Origin: Bacillota bacterium
GTDB lineage: Bacteria > Bacillota_C > Negativicutes > JAEYSJ01
Direction of reading: 5' to 3'
Length of the DNA: 30,185 nt
NCBI GenBank assembly: GCA_023434855.1
Contig: JAEYSJ010000017.1
Span: 1 to 30,185, forward strand
The notes beneath the pieces were generated by a model. It did no database searches and was not told where the DNA came from. It saw only the letters and a program-made list of their open reading frames with translations. A program made the translations under genes and the position numbers. Shown piece by piece: positions 6,592 through 15,353 of this stretch; position 1 is the stretch's first letter, and each line of letters opens with the position of its first letter.

Positions 6592-9267
6592 ATGCCAAGC
6601 TACACCTACAAAATCCATAAAAACAACCAGCCAACCATCAAGGCCAAAAAATATGTGCGTAAAGAACTGGAACTTATGACTACCCATCAGCTGCGGGAAA
6701 TCTGTGTCAAGGAAAAGCTGGTAGTCAGTATGATGGGCTCACTGGAACGTCATGAGCTTGTCGAAATTATCATGCGTTACCGGGGCGCGAGCGAACACTT
6801 GTTAATTACCGAGAATGTGCCAGGCGGCCAGGAACGGCTGGAAGAACTGACAAAACGGATTGACAAATATCTGGACGACAATAAAACTGTGGAAAATCCC
6901 TCACGGATCATTATTTATGAAGGTCTGGATACCGATAAGTACGACCGTTTTGTGATAAATGCCCCGGGCCTGTTGGAAGAATCCAATGTGCTGTTGGTGA
7001 GTGGAGCCAGAGAGTTATGCGCCGTATTTAATCTTGTTGCCGACAAGAACATACCCGGGCGGTTTTACCTGACCCGCAAAAGCTGTCTGCCGGCCAGGGA
7101 ATCCAAACACAAACACTATAGCCTGCTTTACTTTCGCAAAACGGAATCCGAGCTGATCTACAACCTTTACCATGATGATACAATTCCCCTGCCGCGCAGT
7201 CTCAAATGCTATAAGCTGCCGCTGTTGGACTTCGAGATCAAACAGCCGATCGAGACTTCACAGCCGTTGGCGATAGATTTTGGTACCACCAATACAACAG
7301 CCGGACTCTACCTTGAACGGGAGCTGTACAACGCCATCGATAAGGGCGGCGCTGAGGAAAACCTGCTTAAACCCGGCGAAATAAACCTGGTGGAAGTCTT
7401 TAAGGAGACTGAGACAGGCGAAATCCTCACCCCCCTCATTCCCTCGGTAGTGGGGATCTGGAATATCGGCGAGAACGATAGTGAAATAGAATATATCTTC
7501 GGCTATGAAGCTGTCAAGCTGGCCCATACCAACTATATTCACGAAGGCTTTTGCGTGTTTTTCGACATCAAACGCTGGATCAGGGACTATGAACGTGAGG
7601 AAGAAATCACCGACATAAAGGGACGGCGCATCTATAAAAAACGTAAAGAAATCATCAAAGCATTTCTGGGATACGTCATTGCCCTTGCTGAACAACGCTT
7701 CAAATGCAGCTTTAAGACGCTGCACATTTCTTCACCTGTCAAAGAAAAGCAACGCTTCCTGGATCTCTTTGGGGAAATACTTGTCAACAAGCAACTGGAA
7801 ACCGCAAACATGCTTGACGAGGGAGCGGCGGTTCTTTTTAACACTATCTCCGGCTTCATTGAAAGAAACACCAACCGTCACCTTGACAAGGAAATGCACC
7901 AGGCGCTGGTCATTGACTGCGGTGGTGGTACCACCGACCTCTCCTCCTGCGTGTTCAGTATTGAAAGCCAACGGGTGTCTTATAAAATCGATATTGAAAC
8001 CACCTATGAAAACGGCGATACCGGCTTTGGCGGCAATAATCTGACCTTTCGCATCATGCAGCTCATTAAAGTCGCCCTGGCGGAAAAAATCACAAAAGCG
8101 GGAACTACAAAAGTACAGGATATCCTGAACAGCTTTGACAGTGACATCTACCGCCGGGTGGACGAGGAAGACATCGCCTCCGTCTATGCTGCCCTTGATA
8201 TGGCCTATGAACGAGTGGAACATATCATTCCCACCCGGTTTAAAAACTACGAAAGCGGTAGTCCGAAAGAGTATTTCAAAGTGAAAAACAACTTTTACTA
8301 TTTATTTCAGATGGCGGAACAAATCAAAACAAGCATCTTCACCGGCCATCGCTTTCAACAGATTATCCTGGGAAATGAACCAAAGCCCCGGACAGAAATC
8401 GGCTATCGTCAGGAAATCTGCCCCCGGCCGGACACCAACACAAAAATCATTGAAACAGGCCGCTGGCGTATGGCCATAGCTGACGAAACTTCTCTGAAAA
8501 GCATCCGCGATATTCCTGCCGTCACTTTTACCGTTAATGACATTAATCTGCTCCTGAAAGCAGACATCTATGAAATTATCCGCAAGTTCATCGAACAGCC
8601 TTACAAGCAGGGACAGCTCTTAGACTACAGTATCATCAAACTTACCGGGCAGTCCTGCAAAATAGCGCTGTTTAAAGATGCTCTCAAAGAATTCATTCCC
8701 GGCCGGATTATCGAATTCGGCACCCACGAAAAGAGCGATGGCCAGGAACTCAAACTCTCCTGCCTGCGCGGCGCCATCAAATACCTGCAGGCCAAAACCG
8801 GCGGCTATGCAGAAGTCACTATGCGTCACCGTCCGGCGGCCTTACCCTACACTATTACTGCCGCTACTCATACCGGTGATGAAAAAGTGCTTATCACCCG
8901 GTACAATAACCAAAACATTGGCGGGCACATTTCCCGCTTTGTCGAAGGCGTTGCCCTAAAACTCCACCTTAAAGACCTCAAGGGTCAGGAATGCTATACC
9001 TATGTCTACGAAAACCGGAAAGAAGATTTTAAACAAGTAACTTATGCTGATATCCAGGTCAAATATGGCAGTAACATCATTCAGGACGAAACTGACAATA
9101 TCATCGACAATGAAGTCAAATTTTTCGTCTGGCCGAAAGAAAGACACTGGGGTTTTATTGTCGTACCGGTACTGCGCCAGCAAAGCAACCTCTATCTTGG
9201 CCGGGAAGAATTTTTCCCCTTCGAAAACGATCAATGGGAGACGAACTTCTTTGATGGACTGAAATAA
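6592..9267 (+). CDS. Large Hsp70-like ATPase with an added N-terminal domain
   Basis: 891 aa from ATG 6592, preceded by GAGGTG. An upstream in-frame ATG at 6433 lies inside the previous gene and is unlikely. Residues about 1-220 are an extra module; its first part (TTHQLREICVKEKLVVSMMG then RHELVEIIMRYRG) looks like a SAP or Rho-N helix-extended-helix fold. The actin/Hsp70 ATPase begins near residue 223 with L-A-I-D-F-G-T-T-N-T-T-A (phosphate 1), continues with L-V-I-D-C-G-G-G-T-T-D-L (phosphate 2) and has an adenosine-type segment L-T-G-Q-S-C-K-I. The C-terminal part is not a standard Hsp70 substrate domain. Known: such folds hydrolyse ATP to remodel proteins, usually with a J-protein; one is encoded at the left edge. 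Inference: assembly or disassembly chaperone for the apparatus. Confidence 0.85.
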   Translation: MPSYTYKIHKNNQPTIKAKKYVRKELELMTTHQLREICVKEKLVVSMMGSLERHELVEIIMRYRGASEHLLITENVPGGQERLEELTKRIDKYLDDNKTVENPSRIIIYEGLDTDKYDRFVINAPGLLEESNVLLVSGARELCAVFNLVADKNIPGRFYLTRKSCLPARESKHKHYSLLYFRKTESELIYNLYHDDTIPLPRSLKCYKLPLLDFEIKQPIETSQPLAIDFGTTNTTAGLYLERELYNAIDKGGAEENLLKPGEINLVEVFKETETGEILTPLIPSVVGIWNIGENDSEIEYIFGYEAVKLAHTNYIHEGFCVFFDIKRWIRDYEREEEITDIKGRRIYKKRKEIIKAFLGYVIALAEQRFKCSFKTLHISSPVKEKQRFLDLFGEILVNKQLETANMLDEGAAVLFNTISGFIERNTNRHLDKEMHQALVIDCGGGTTDLSSCVFSIESQRVSYKIDIETTYENGDTGFGGNNLTFRIMQLIKVALAEKITKAGTTKVQDILNSFDSDIYRRVDEEDIASVYAALDMAYERVEHIIPTRFKNYESGSPKEYFKVKNNFYYLFQMAEQIKTSIFTGHRFQQIILGNEPKPRTEIGYRQEICPRPDTNTKIIETGRWRMAIADETSLKSIRDIPAVTFTVNDINLLLKADIYEIIRKFIEQPYKQGQLLDYSIIKLTGQSCKIALFKDALKEFIPGRIIEFGTHEKSDGQELKLSCLRGAIKYLQAKTGGYAEVTMRHRPAALPYTITAATHTGDEKVLITRYNNQNIGGHISRFVEGVALKLHLKDLKGQECYTYVYENRKEDFKQVTYADIQVKYGSNIIQDETDNIIDNEVKFFVWPKERHWGFIVVPVLRQQSNLYLGREEFFPFENDQWETNFFDGLK

Positions 9268-9289
9268 CAGATAAATAAGGAGCGTCAAC

Positions 9290-10066
9290 ATGTTCATCGA
9301 CAAATACCCGAATTTTACCACCGGACGAGTATTAAAACATGAAATGCTAAACCTCATACGCGATTATCCGCGGGAATATGTAGACATACTCTACAGCGAT
9401 TATGCCGACGGCATCATTGCCGGCTGCGGCCTGACTGTCAACAGTGAAACCATCACTATCGCTCCCGGCATTGTCCGCTTTCGGGGCAAACACTTTACCC
9501 TTGCTGAAAAGACGGCTTTACCCTATACCGCCACCGGCCAGGACACCATCACAAAAATCCATTTCGGCAAAGCCAAAGAAAGCGGGGACTATTTTATCCA
9601 TCAAGGTGAAATTATCAGCACTCCTGGTCTGAAAATTGCCGAAAACGAACTGGAACTCTGCCGCTTCCGGCTAAAAATTGGCGCCAGACTGCGGGATATC
9701 TACCAGGATTTCGCGGACCTCGGAACGGAATATGATACCGTAAACATCATCAATGTTTCCTATGCCGCTCCCGGCGAACCTACCATCTCCCCGGTCATAA
9801 CCCGCCGGTTCGCCCAGGAAGCGTTCAATTACCGGCCGGTCCATCCCTTCGACTATGTATTCATCAGCCAATGCGCCCAGGGCGCCCCTGTGGCCCGGAT
9901 GCTCATCACCGCCTACACAGCCGCCCGGTTGGGAGTGGTAACGACAGACAGCACTAACCAGGACATCCACCGCCATCTCACCAGAATCCTGGATGACCTC
10001 CGCCACGGCAAAGACATGGTCACCGCCGGAGGCCGCGGCGTCGGACGGCGAATCCTGGTCGACTGA
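9290..10066 (+). CDS. Tail-fibre-like or baseplate-peripheral protein
   Basis: 258 aa. AAGGAG precedes ATG 9290. The first 130 residues resemble the N-terminal part of phage tail-fibre or baseplate proteins: a segment I-I-A-G-C-G-L-T-V-N-S followed by T-I-A-P-G-I-V-R-F-R-G-K-H-F, the repeated 'V-t-v-x-x-G-i-v-x-x-x-G' beta pattern, then F-I-H-Q-G-E-I. The C-terminal half is mostly alpha, ending in a basic Gly-Arg-rich tail (GGRGVGRRILVD). I see no helicase motifs or nucleotide-binding loop. It is the last gene before a 142-bp gap holding a strong hairpin, so it may close the first operon. Alternative: an adaptor between the spike and the baseplate. Confidence 0.55.
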   Translation: MFIDKYPNFTTGRVLKHEMLNLIRDYPREYVDILYSDYADGIIAGCGLTVNSETITIAPGIVRFRGKHFTLAEKTALPYTATGQDTITKIHFGKAKESGDYFIHQGEIISTPGLKIAENELELCRFRLKIGARLRDIYQDFADLGTEYDTVNIINVSYAAPGEPTISPVITRRFAQEAFNYRPVHPFDYVFISQCAQGAPVARMLITAYTAARLGVVTTDSTNQDIHRHLTRILDDLRHGKDMVTAGGRGVGRRILVD

Positions 10067-10105
10067 GCAAGACAATGCGCCCGTCGGGCATCTGTTAGGC
10101 CAAGC

Positions 10106-10133
10106 GCGTAGACTGCAGCCCGGCAGTCTGCGC
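10106..10133 (+). other. Strong inverted repeat (RNA hairpin) between operon halves
   Basis: GCGTAGACTGC (10106-10116) pairs with GCAGTCTGCGC (10123-10133) over 11 bp with one G-U pair and a 6-base loop. No T-run follows (next bases CCATTAAT), so it is not a textbook intrinsic terminator. It may be an attenuator, an mRNA-stabilising end or a processing site between the fibre-like gene and the lipoprotein gene. The gap also holds a perfect palindrome GAGAATTCTC at 10174-10183. Confidence 0.6.
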
Positions 10134-10208
10134 CCATTAATAGACATACAGCAATAACCAGGTTTATTGACCGGAGAATTCTCGACAATTTAGGGGGACA
10201 ACAAATAC

Positions 10209-10706
10209 ATGTATAAAAAGTATCTGATGCTACTTGTGAGCTTAATCATTCTTGCTCTATGCGCAGGCTGTGGCGATCCTGTAAAAAGTGATCTGGAAGC
10301 ATACCTGAACTTTGAGATGGGTATCCAAAAAGAGGCGGAGGACTTATCCCTGGATGTTGCAGGCAACCTGAAAAGTGTCGGCCACAGCAAGGATGAAGCC
10401 CTTAAAGCCTTTAAAGATGCCACCCAAAGACTGACAGAATATGCTGATAAACAAAAAGGCTATCAGCCCAAAACCCAGGAAGTTCAGAATATTCATGGCA
10501 AAATGACAAAAATGCTTGACGATACATTGGAGGTATTCCAACAACTTACCATCCTTGTCGAAAATGACCCTAAGCAGCCTACTAAAGAAGACCTTGATAA
10601 ATTAAACCAAAAACAACAAGAAATCATCACCCTTACCAAAGAATACAGGAATGATTTATACAAGCTGGCTGAGCAGAAAAAGGTAGAAGTAAAACTGAAA
10701 TTTTAA
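10209..10706 (+). CDS. Small lipoprotein, candidate envelope anchor
   Basis: 165 aa. Signal peptide: Met-Tyr-Lys-Lys, hydrophobic LMLLVSLIILAL, then C-A-G-C-G with the lipidated Cys at about residue 21. The -3 position is Cys, not the usual Leu, which is uncommon. The mature part is helical and charged, probably coiled coil (about residues 55-130), ending in a Lys-rich strand. An AGGGGG site lies upstream of ATG 10209. No specific family is recognised. Known: T6SS uses a lipoprotein (TssJ) as outer-membrane anchor of its trans-envelope complex. Inference: this lipoprotein beside the spike genes may have a similar task, but nothing in the sequence proves it is a TssJ homologue. Confidence 0.75.
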   Translation: MYKKYLMLLVSLIILALCAGCGDPVKSDLEAYLNFEMGIQKEAEDLSLDVAGNLKSVGHSKDEALKAFKDATQRLTEYADKQKGYQPKTQEVQNIHGKMTKMLDDTLEVFQQLTILVENDPKQPTKEDLDKLNQKQQEIITLTKEYRNDLYKLAEQKKVEVKLKF

Positions 10707-10856
10707 AACAAATTGACTTGGCAGAAAAGTGTCTGGTTCAGCACTGATTCATTAAAAATGCGTTGTATATGAAAAATAATATAAAGCATTGTTAGAATTC
10801 TCTGGTGGATAAACTTGGTTATGATTTGTTACTCTCATCAAACAAGGAGGTGCTTT

Positions 10857-11528
10857 ATGGCCCGTCAATATATGGATGAAAAAATTCTCAGCATCAAGCG
10901 CAATCTGGAAGACGAAAAAGCACGCGCAGCGATGCAAGAAACCATCGACAAGGAAATAGCCGCCCAGGACATTTCCAGCGGGCAAGTTGTCATTTACGGC
11001 GCAATAGTTCCCTTTGCCCCCCGGGAACTGCTGGACGGCAGACTGACTCTGACTGTGCCAGAGGATTGGACCGTTATGTCGCCGGAAGTGGCCAAAATCA
11101 AATACCCGCTTGGATCACAGCCGCCTATCATTCTTACCGATCCAACCATCACAATCAACATTACCGTTAACCATATGGCTGTTCCCCTAAAACAGGATCC
11201 GACCGACATTGCTACATTCGTCGAGTTTATGAAAAGAGTAACCGATAAATCTGTCAAAGCTCGCTTTTTCGACGATGGTCTGGCGCAAAACGAAGAAACT
11301 GGTCTGTTCATAGGCTGGTATGAATATGCAATATTCAACTGGGATGGTGATAATCTCTACAACTTCGTGTGCGCCACTTCGCTGGAAAACCGGGCTTTAC
11401 TTATGAGCTTTAACTGTCTTAACGAACAAAAACCCCGCTGGAAATCCCTTGCCGAGGATATATTGCTGACATTAAAACTTACCGGCCGGGACATGAAACC
11501 AACCGGTGACAAGGAGGAAAAAACATGA
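10857..11528 (+). CDS. DcrB/DUF1795-like protein, probable effector adaptor
   Basis: 223 aa from ATG 10857, which has a perfect AAGGAGGT site at 10844-10851; an in-frame ATG at 10815 lacks one. After a helical N-terminus (about residues 1-45) the product reads as a DcrB/DUF1795 fold: L-T-L-T-V-P-E-D-W-T-V-M-S, then K-Y-P-L-G then I-N-I-T-V-N-H, G-W-Y-E-Y, and the last helix W-K-S-L-A-E-D-I-L-L-T-L-K-L. Known: Eag-type T6SS chaperones of this fold hold effectors and load them on VgrG. Its stop overlaps the start of the VgrG-like gene (ATGA), which fits a spike or effector adaptor. It lacks a signal peptide, unlike classical DcrB lipoproteins. Confidence 0.75.
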   Translation: MARQYMDEKILSIKRNLEDEKARAAMQETIDKEIAAQDISSGQVVIYGAIVPFAPRELLDGRLTLTVPEDWTVMSPEVAKIKYPLGSQPPIILTDPTITINITVNHMAVPLKQDPTDIATFVEFMKRVTDKSVKARFFDDGLAQNEETGLFIGWYEYAIFNWDGDNLYNFVCATSLENRALLMSFNCLNEQKPRWKSLAEDILLTLKLTGRDMKPTGDKEEKT

Positions 11529-13507
11529 CCATAAAACAAGGTGGATCTTTTAGCCCTGCCATTGCCGTACCAGGTGGATCCTTTGCAAGTATGGACAGCA
11601 AACCGGCAGCATTGGGTATTAACAGTCTTCCTGACTTGTCCGGCTTTGTCAAGTCAGCCTCCGGGCTGGGACTGCTAAATGATGGCAAGACCGCCGGACT
11701 GACTTCTTTTCTTAACAATGCCGCCGGCGCCGGTGCCCTGTCAGTAGGCAAACTTACTGCAGATGCTGTTTCCAATTGTATAAATACTGCTGTAACTGCT
11801 GGGGTACTCTCATCCAGCCTGGCTGATTTTAATAAAGTGGGGAACCTGTTAGGGACAGGCAAAGAGCTTGGTCTTACTGCCGGCAACATCACCGACCGTC
11901 TTGCGGCGATAATGGATAAGGCGGAAAAGTTCGGTATTACTCCCGAATCCTTTGCCACAGGCCAGACCGGACAAACGGATAATGGACCACTGCCCTCCGT
12001 CGGACCGGCAGTTACTGGCCATAAGCTGCGATTTTCCCCCTTTGAACTGTCTGAAATTCTCGATGTACGCTTGTCCCAGGGAATTAATCAGCACGCCACA
12101 CTCTATGTTAAAGGGGTCCTCGCTCCGTTTGAACAACAGGACGGTACGCAACAGGCTCAAGCTGACCGGATAATTCAAGAGACAAATGCCGGCAAAGCCG
12201 CCGCATTATATAGTCTTGATGAAGAAGGAAATGTCGAAGTCCTCTTCCAGGGCCTTATTTTAAAGGTAAAGCAAATACAGACCACTGACCTGAAATGCAT
12301 CGAGGCTGAAATTATCAGTCCAAGTTATCTCCTCGATATCAAAAAAAATAGCCGCTCCTTCCAGCGTCTGACTGCCACCTATGACGACATAATCAAGATC
12401 GTCACAAATGGTCAGGCCGAAGTCAACAACTGTACTGAAAATAAGCAAACAGGCAAACTTATCGTCCAATATAAAGAGACGGACTGGATTTTTCTGTGCC
12501 GTATGGCTTCACATTTTAATACCGGTCTTGTACCGGTAACCAATTCTGAAAAAGCGCAGATCTACTTCGGCATGCCCCAAGGCAGGGAAGCCAAAGCGAT
12601 CAGCGTCGCCGCATACAGTATCCAAAAAAGCCTTGACGACTACCAGACGACAGCTGCCAACGATATTACCCACTCCAAGCCCAGCCTGAATGATGGCGAC
12701 TTCATTTCCTACCAGGTTGACAGCTTCGACCGCCTGGCTGTCGGCGATCTCGTAACCTTTCTCGAACATGACCTCTACGTCAGGGATATTAACGCTGCCC
12801 TTGACCAGGGTCTGCTGAAATATACCTATAATCTCGTCAGTAAAGGCGGTTTAATCCAAAAAGACCGGTTCAATGATAATTTAATCGGGGTGTCCCTCAT
12901 GGGCACAGTAAAAATTATTACCAAAGATCAGATCAAAGCCCACATCGTTGAAATTGACCAGGCATATGATGAAGGAACCGACTGGTATTTTCCATATTCG
13001 ACGGTATTCTCAAGCCCGGGCGGTTCCGGCTGGTATTGTATGCCTGAACCGGGTGATACTGTTCGCATTCACTTCCCCGACCACCGGGAAGAAAACGCTG
13101 TGGCATCAAGCTCTGTCAACCGCGACGAATCCCTGCAGCGTCAGCAAAGCGCCGGAAACGGTGGTGGAAGCGGCGGCGGTGGTCAGGACGAAGAACCCCG
13201 TTCCAACCCGGACATTAAATGCCTGAGTAATAAAGATGGAAAACAAATTCTGCTGACTCCTGATGGGATTTATATAATCAACCAGGACGGTCAAACCTTT
13301 ATCAACCTTACCGACGCCGACGGCATAACTATCGTTAGCGCCAAAGATGTCAGTATTACCGCCAAAGAAAACATGTATATAACAGCGGAAAAAGAATTAT
13401 TGATCTCGGCTGGTAAAAACCTGACCTTAAAAGGCAGCGACTCAACAATAACAATGGATGACAGCAGTGTAATAAAAATTGAGGGCAATCAGGTGAAAGC
13501 CAACTAA
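11525..13507 (+). CDS. VgrG-like spike protein 1 (gp27/gp5-type) with N-terminal extension
   Basis: 660 aa, beginning in an ATGA overlap with the DcrB-like gene. Residues 1-160 are a Gly/Ala/Leu-rich extension with repeating helices (such as GLLNDGKTAGLTSFLNNAAG) not found in ordinary VgrG. Residues about 165-450 resemble the gp27/gpD hub (F-S-P-F-E-L-S-E-I-L-D-V-R-L-S-Q-G-I then Y-K-E-T-D-W-I-F-L-C-R-M-A). The OB fold follows near 460-540 (L-M-G-T-V, then W-Y-F-P-Y-S, W-Y-C-M-P-E-P-G-D-T-V-R-I-H-F). A Gly-rich linker (GNGGGSGGGG) leads to a C-terminal beta-helix-like needle with I/V-S-A-K repeats. No enzymatic tail is seen. Inference: trimeric puncturing tip; the N-terminal extension may carry cargo or bind the adaptor. 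Confidence 0.88.
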   Translation: MTIKQGGSFSPAIAVPGGSFASMDSKPAALGINSLPDLSGFVKSASGLGLLNDGKTAGLTSFLNNAAGAGALSVGKLTADAVSNCINTAVTAGVLSSSLADFNKVGNLLGTGKELGLTAGNITDRLAAIMDKAEKFGITPESFATGQTGQTDNGPLPSVGPAVTGHKLRFSPFELSEILDVRLSQGINQHATLYVKGVLAPFEQQDGTQQAQADRIIQETNAGKAAALYSLDEEGNVEVLFQGLILKVKQIQTTDLKCIEAEIISPSYLLDIKKNSRSFQRLTATYDDIIKIVTNGQAEVNNCTENKQTGKLIVQYKETDWIFLCRMASHFNTGLVPVTNSEKAQIYFGMPQGREAKAISVAAYSIQKSLDDYQTTAANDITHSKPSLNDGDFISYQVDSFDRLAVGDLVTFLEHDLYVRDINAALDQGLLKYTYNLVSKGGLIQKDRFNDNLIGVSLMGTVKIITKDQIKAHIVEIDQAYDEGTDWYFPYSTVFSSPGGSGWYCMPEPGDTVRIHFPDHREENAVASSSVNRDESLQRQQSAGNGGGSGGGGQDEEPRSNPDIKCLSNKDGKQILLTPDGIYIINQDGQTFINLTDADGITIVSAKDVSITAKENMYITAEKELLISAGKNLTLKGSDSTITMDDSSVIKIEGNQVKAN

Positions 13508-13523
13508 CAACAGGAGTGATAGT

Positions 13524-14786
13524 ATGACCCGCGAAGAAGCCCAACAGCATTTCTGGCAGACCTGCGCCCGGGAGATGTGCCGGCAAGCCCTGCAGATGAC
13601 CGACCAGTACTATCGTCAACACAAAGACAGGCTGGCTGACGAATTCGCCCAGGTATTCAGCGAATTTTGCCGTAAAATCCGGCGATTTCAGAATTCCGGC
13701 CGTAAAGGAAAAATCGGTACGATATGCTGCTCTATGTTATACACCGCCCTGATGCAGGAACAACCAGCCTGGCGGCTTGATGCCTATGATGATAATTACT
13801 ACTTTGATGAGCAAGAATGCGCGGCATATTTTAATACTCCCTGGCTCTATACTCCTCTTTATGAAACCTGTCGCCACCTGCAGCAAATGAGTAAAAAATA
13901 CGCCGGCAAAATAAACCCCGGCTATATAGATAGCATTAAGCGGCGACAAGCATTTAAATATATACCCTATCCGGTACTTGTTGCCAGACAGGGCCTGAAG
14001 CAAGCCGTTCAAAGTCCGGAATTTGCTGCTATTGACAAAGAAGAAACAGTCAACATCCGGTTGGGGGAATACCACGATATCAGTGAAGTGATATATTGCT
14101 ATGATGTATCCCGCAAAAACAACGCAGAAATCAGAAAATGGCTGGAGAAAAAACATGATGACTATTTCTGCAGAGTATTAACTGACCTTGATCTTTCCTC
14201 CGGCGATTACAGCGGCATCACCTTAAGCTACAGCCGCCTGACCAAAAGCATTCTAAGACAAGTCAATTTGCAGGATACTGTTCTGTATGGCACTGACTTC
14301 AGCCTCTGCGTCATCGAAGACAGTAACTTCTCAGCCAGCCTGCTGCATGGCGCCATATTTGACGGCGCAGTAATCAGCCGGACAACATTGGAAGATAGCT
14401 ATGCCTCCCAGACCGACCTCCATGACGAAGATAGCGAAGATCAAATGCTTATCGACATACTGGCAGGGGCAAGCTTTTGCGGCAGCCGGCTGACAGAAGT
14501 AAATCTTTCATACTGCGATTTGGACAATACCGACTTCACCGGTGCAACGCTGAATAGTGTTTCCTTTCGATACAGCAGCGCAGCAGGCATTAACTTTCAG
14601 GATGCCGTACTGACCGGCTGCGATTTTCGCGGAACCGATCTAAGGGATGCCCAATTTCAAAACACGATAATTACCAACTGTCAATTTGAGGGTGCCTATC
14701 TGGAAAACACCTGTTTTTCCGCCGGTATCGACCTGGATAACACCGGCTTGAACGATGAGCAAAAAGCTGAGGTCACTGTTTCATAA
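13524..14786 (+). CDS. Pentapeptide-repeat protein, candidate effector
   Basis: 420 aa. AGGAG precedes ATG 13524. Residues 1-210 form an unrecognised helical, Tyr/Cys-rich domain. From about residue 215 to 405 there is a run of pentapeptide repeats A(D/N)LXX (LSSGDYSGITLSYSRL, GTDFSLCVIEDSNF, TDFTGATLNSVSF, CDFRGTDLRDAQF), interrupted by an acidic insertion (DLHDEDSEDQ) near 305. Such repeats fold as a right-handed quadrilateral beta-helix. Known: pentapeptide proteins occur as T6SS effectors or spike extensions and as DNA mimics. Position directly behind VgrG 1 suggests cargo or tip extension. No catalytic motif is visible, so toxicity is unproven. The next gene resembles an immunity protein. 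Confidence 0.82.
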   Translation: MTREEAQQHFWQTCAREMCRQALQMTDQYYRQHKDRLADEFAQVFSEFCRKIRRFQNSGRKGKIGTICCSMLYTALMQEQPAWRLDAYDDNYYFDEQECAAYFNTPWLYTPLYETCRHLQQMSKKYAGKINPGYIDSIKRRQAFKYIPYPVLVARQGLKQAVQSPEFAAIDKEETVNIRLGEYHDISEVIYCYDVSRKNNAEIRKWLEKKHDDYFCRVLTDLDLSSGDYSGITLSYSRLTKSILRQVNLQDTVLYGTDFSLCVIEDSNFSASLLHGAIFDGAVISRTTLEDSYASQTDLHDEDSEDQMLIDILAGASFCGSRLTEVNLSYCDLDNTDFTGATLNSVSFRYSSAAGINFQDAVLTGCDFRGTDLRDAQFQNTIITNCQFEGAYLENTCFSAGIDLDNTGLNDEQKAEVTVS

Positions 14787-14808
14787 GAGTGAAGGAGTAC
14801 TAAGAACA

Positions 14809-15348
14809 ATGGAATATTTTATTCTAGCCCAAGACAGGCGGGTAACCGCTCTGGAAATACCGGCCGGACTCATTAAAGCTGTTCCGCCGCGAATTGTGCG
14901 AACAAAAAGGGACAAAAAACCGGCTGAAGTCATGTCCTTTCCTGTCCATAACAAACCCGACAGTGAATATCCTGCCGTAATCGACAGGCCGGTCTTTATT
15001 TTAGCAAACACCGCAGTAAAAGAGATATTCAGTAAATATGACCGGGACATCCTGTTTACTCCGGTCATGTTCAATGACATAAAAAATCAGGAACAACACC
15101 TCTATTGGCTGATGAACGTCAAAGCAGCCGATTGCCTGGCGGCCGAAACCGTTTTTTACCCCAACCACACGCTATGCAAACTGGTACTTGACGAAAGCAA
15201 AATAATCCAAAAACCTATCTTCAAAATTGGTGGAGTACTTGAAGAATATCTGGCCATCCGTCTTGACGTTGCGGAAAGTCTCTTGCGGCGGGACACCATA
15301 TACGGAATCACCCTAAAACCCATCCTTACCAATCATAAAGAGGAGTGA
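14809..15348 (+). CDS. Imm11/DUF1629-like protein, possible immunity protein
   Basis: 179 aa. Chosen start is ATG 14809 with GAAGGAG at 14791-14797; an in-frame ATG at 14755 lies inside the preceding gene. The pattern fits Imm11 (DUF1629): R-P-V-F-I-L-A-N-T-A-V-K-E-I-F, then I-L-F-T-P-V-M-F then Y-W-L-M-N-V-K-A-A-D-C-L and L-D-E-S-K-I, then F-K-I-G-G, and a last helix with L-R-R-D-T-I-Y-G-I-T-L-K-P. It lacks a signal peptide. Known: Imm11 proteins neutralise polymorphic toxins. Here it follows a pentapeptide protein and precedes a DUF4280 protein, so its cognate toxin is not obvious. Alternative: an accessory protein of the DUF4280 tip. Confidence 0.6.
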   Translation: MEYFILAQDRRVTALEIPAGLIKAVPPRIVRTKRDKKPAEVMSFPVHNKPDSEYPAVIDRPVFILANTAVKEIFSKYDRDILFTPVMFNDIKNQEQHLYWLMNVKAADCLAAETVFYPNHTLCKLVLDESKIIQKPIFKIGGVLEEYLAIRLDVAESLLRRDTIYGITLKPILTNHKEE

Positions 15349-15353
15349 AGAAA

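Noticed and set aside
10174..10183. Perfect palindrome GAGAATTCTC before the lipoprotein gene, considered as an operator
   Set aside because: Only 10 bp and no clear -35/-10 pair around it; chance is plausible.
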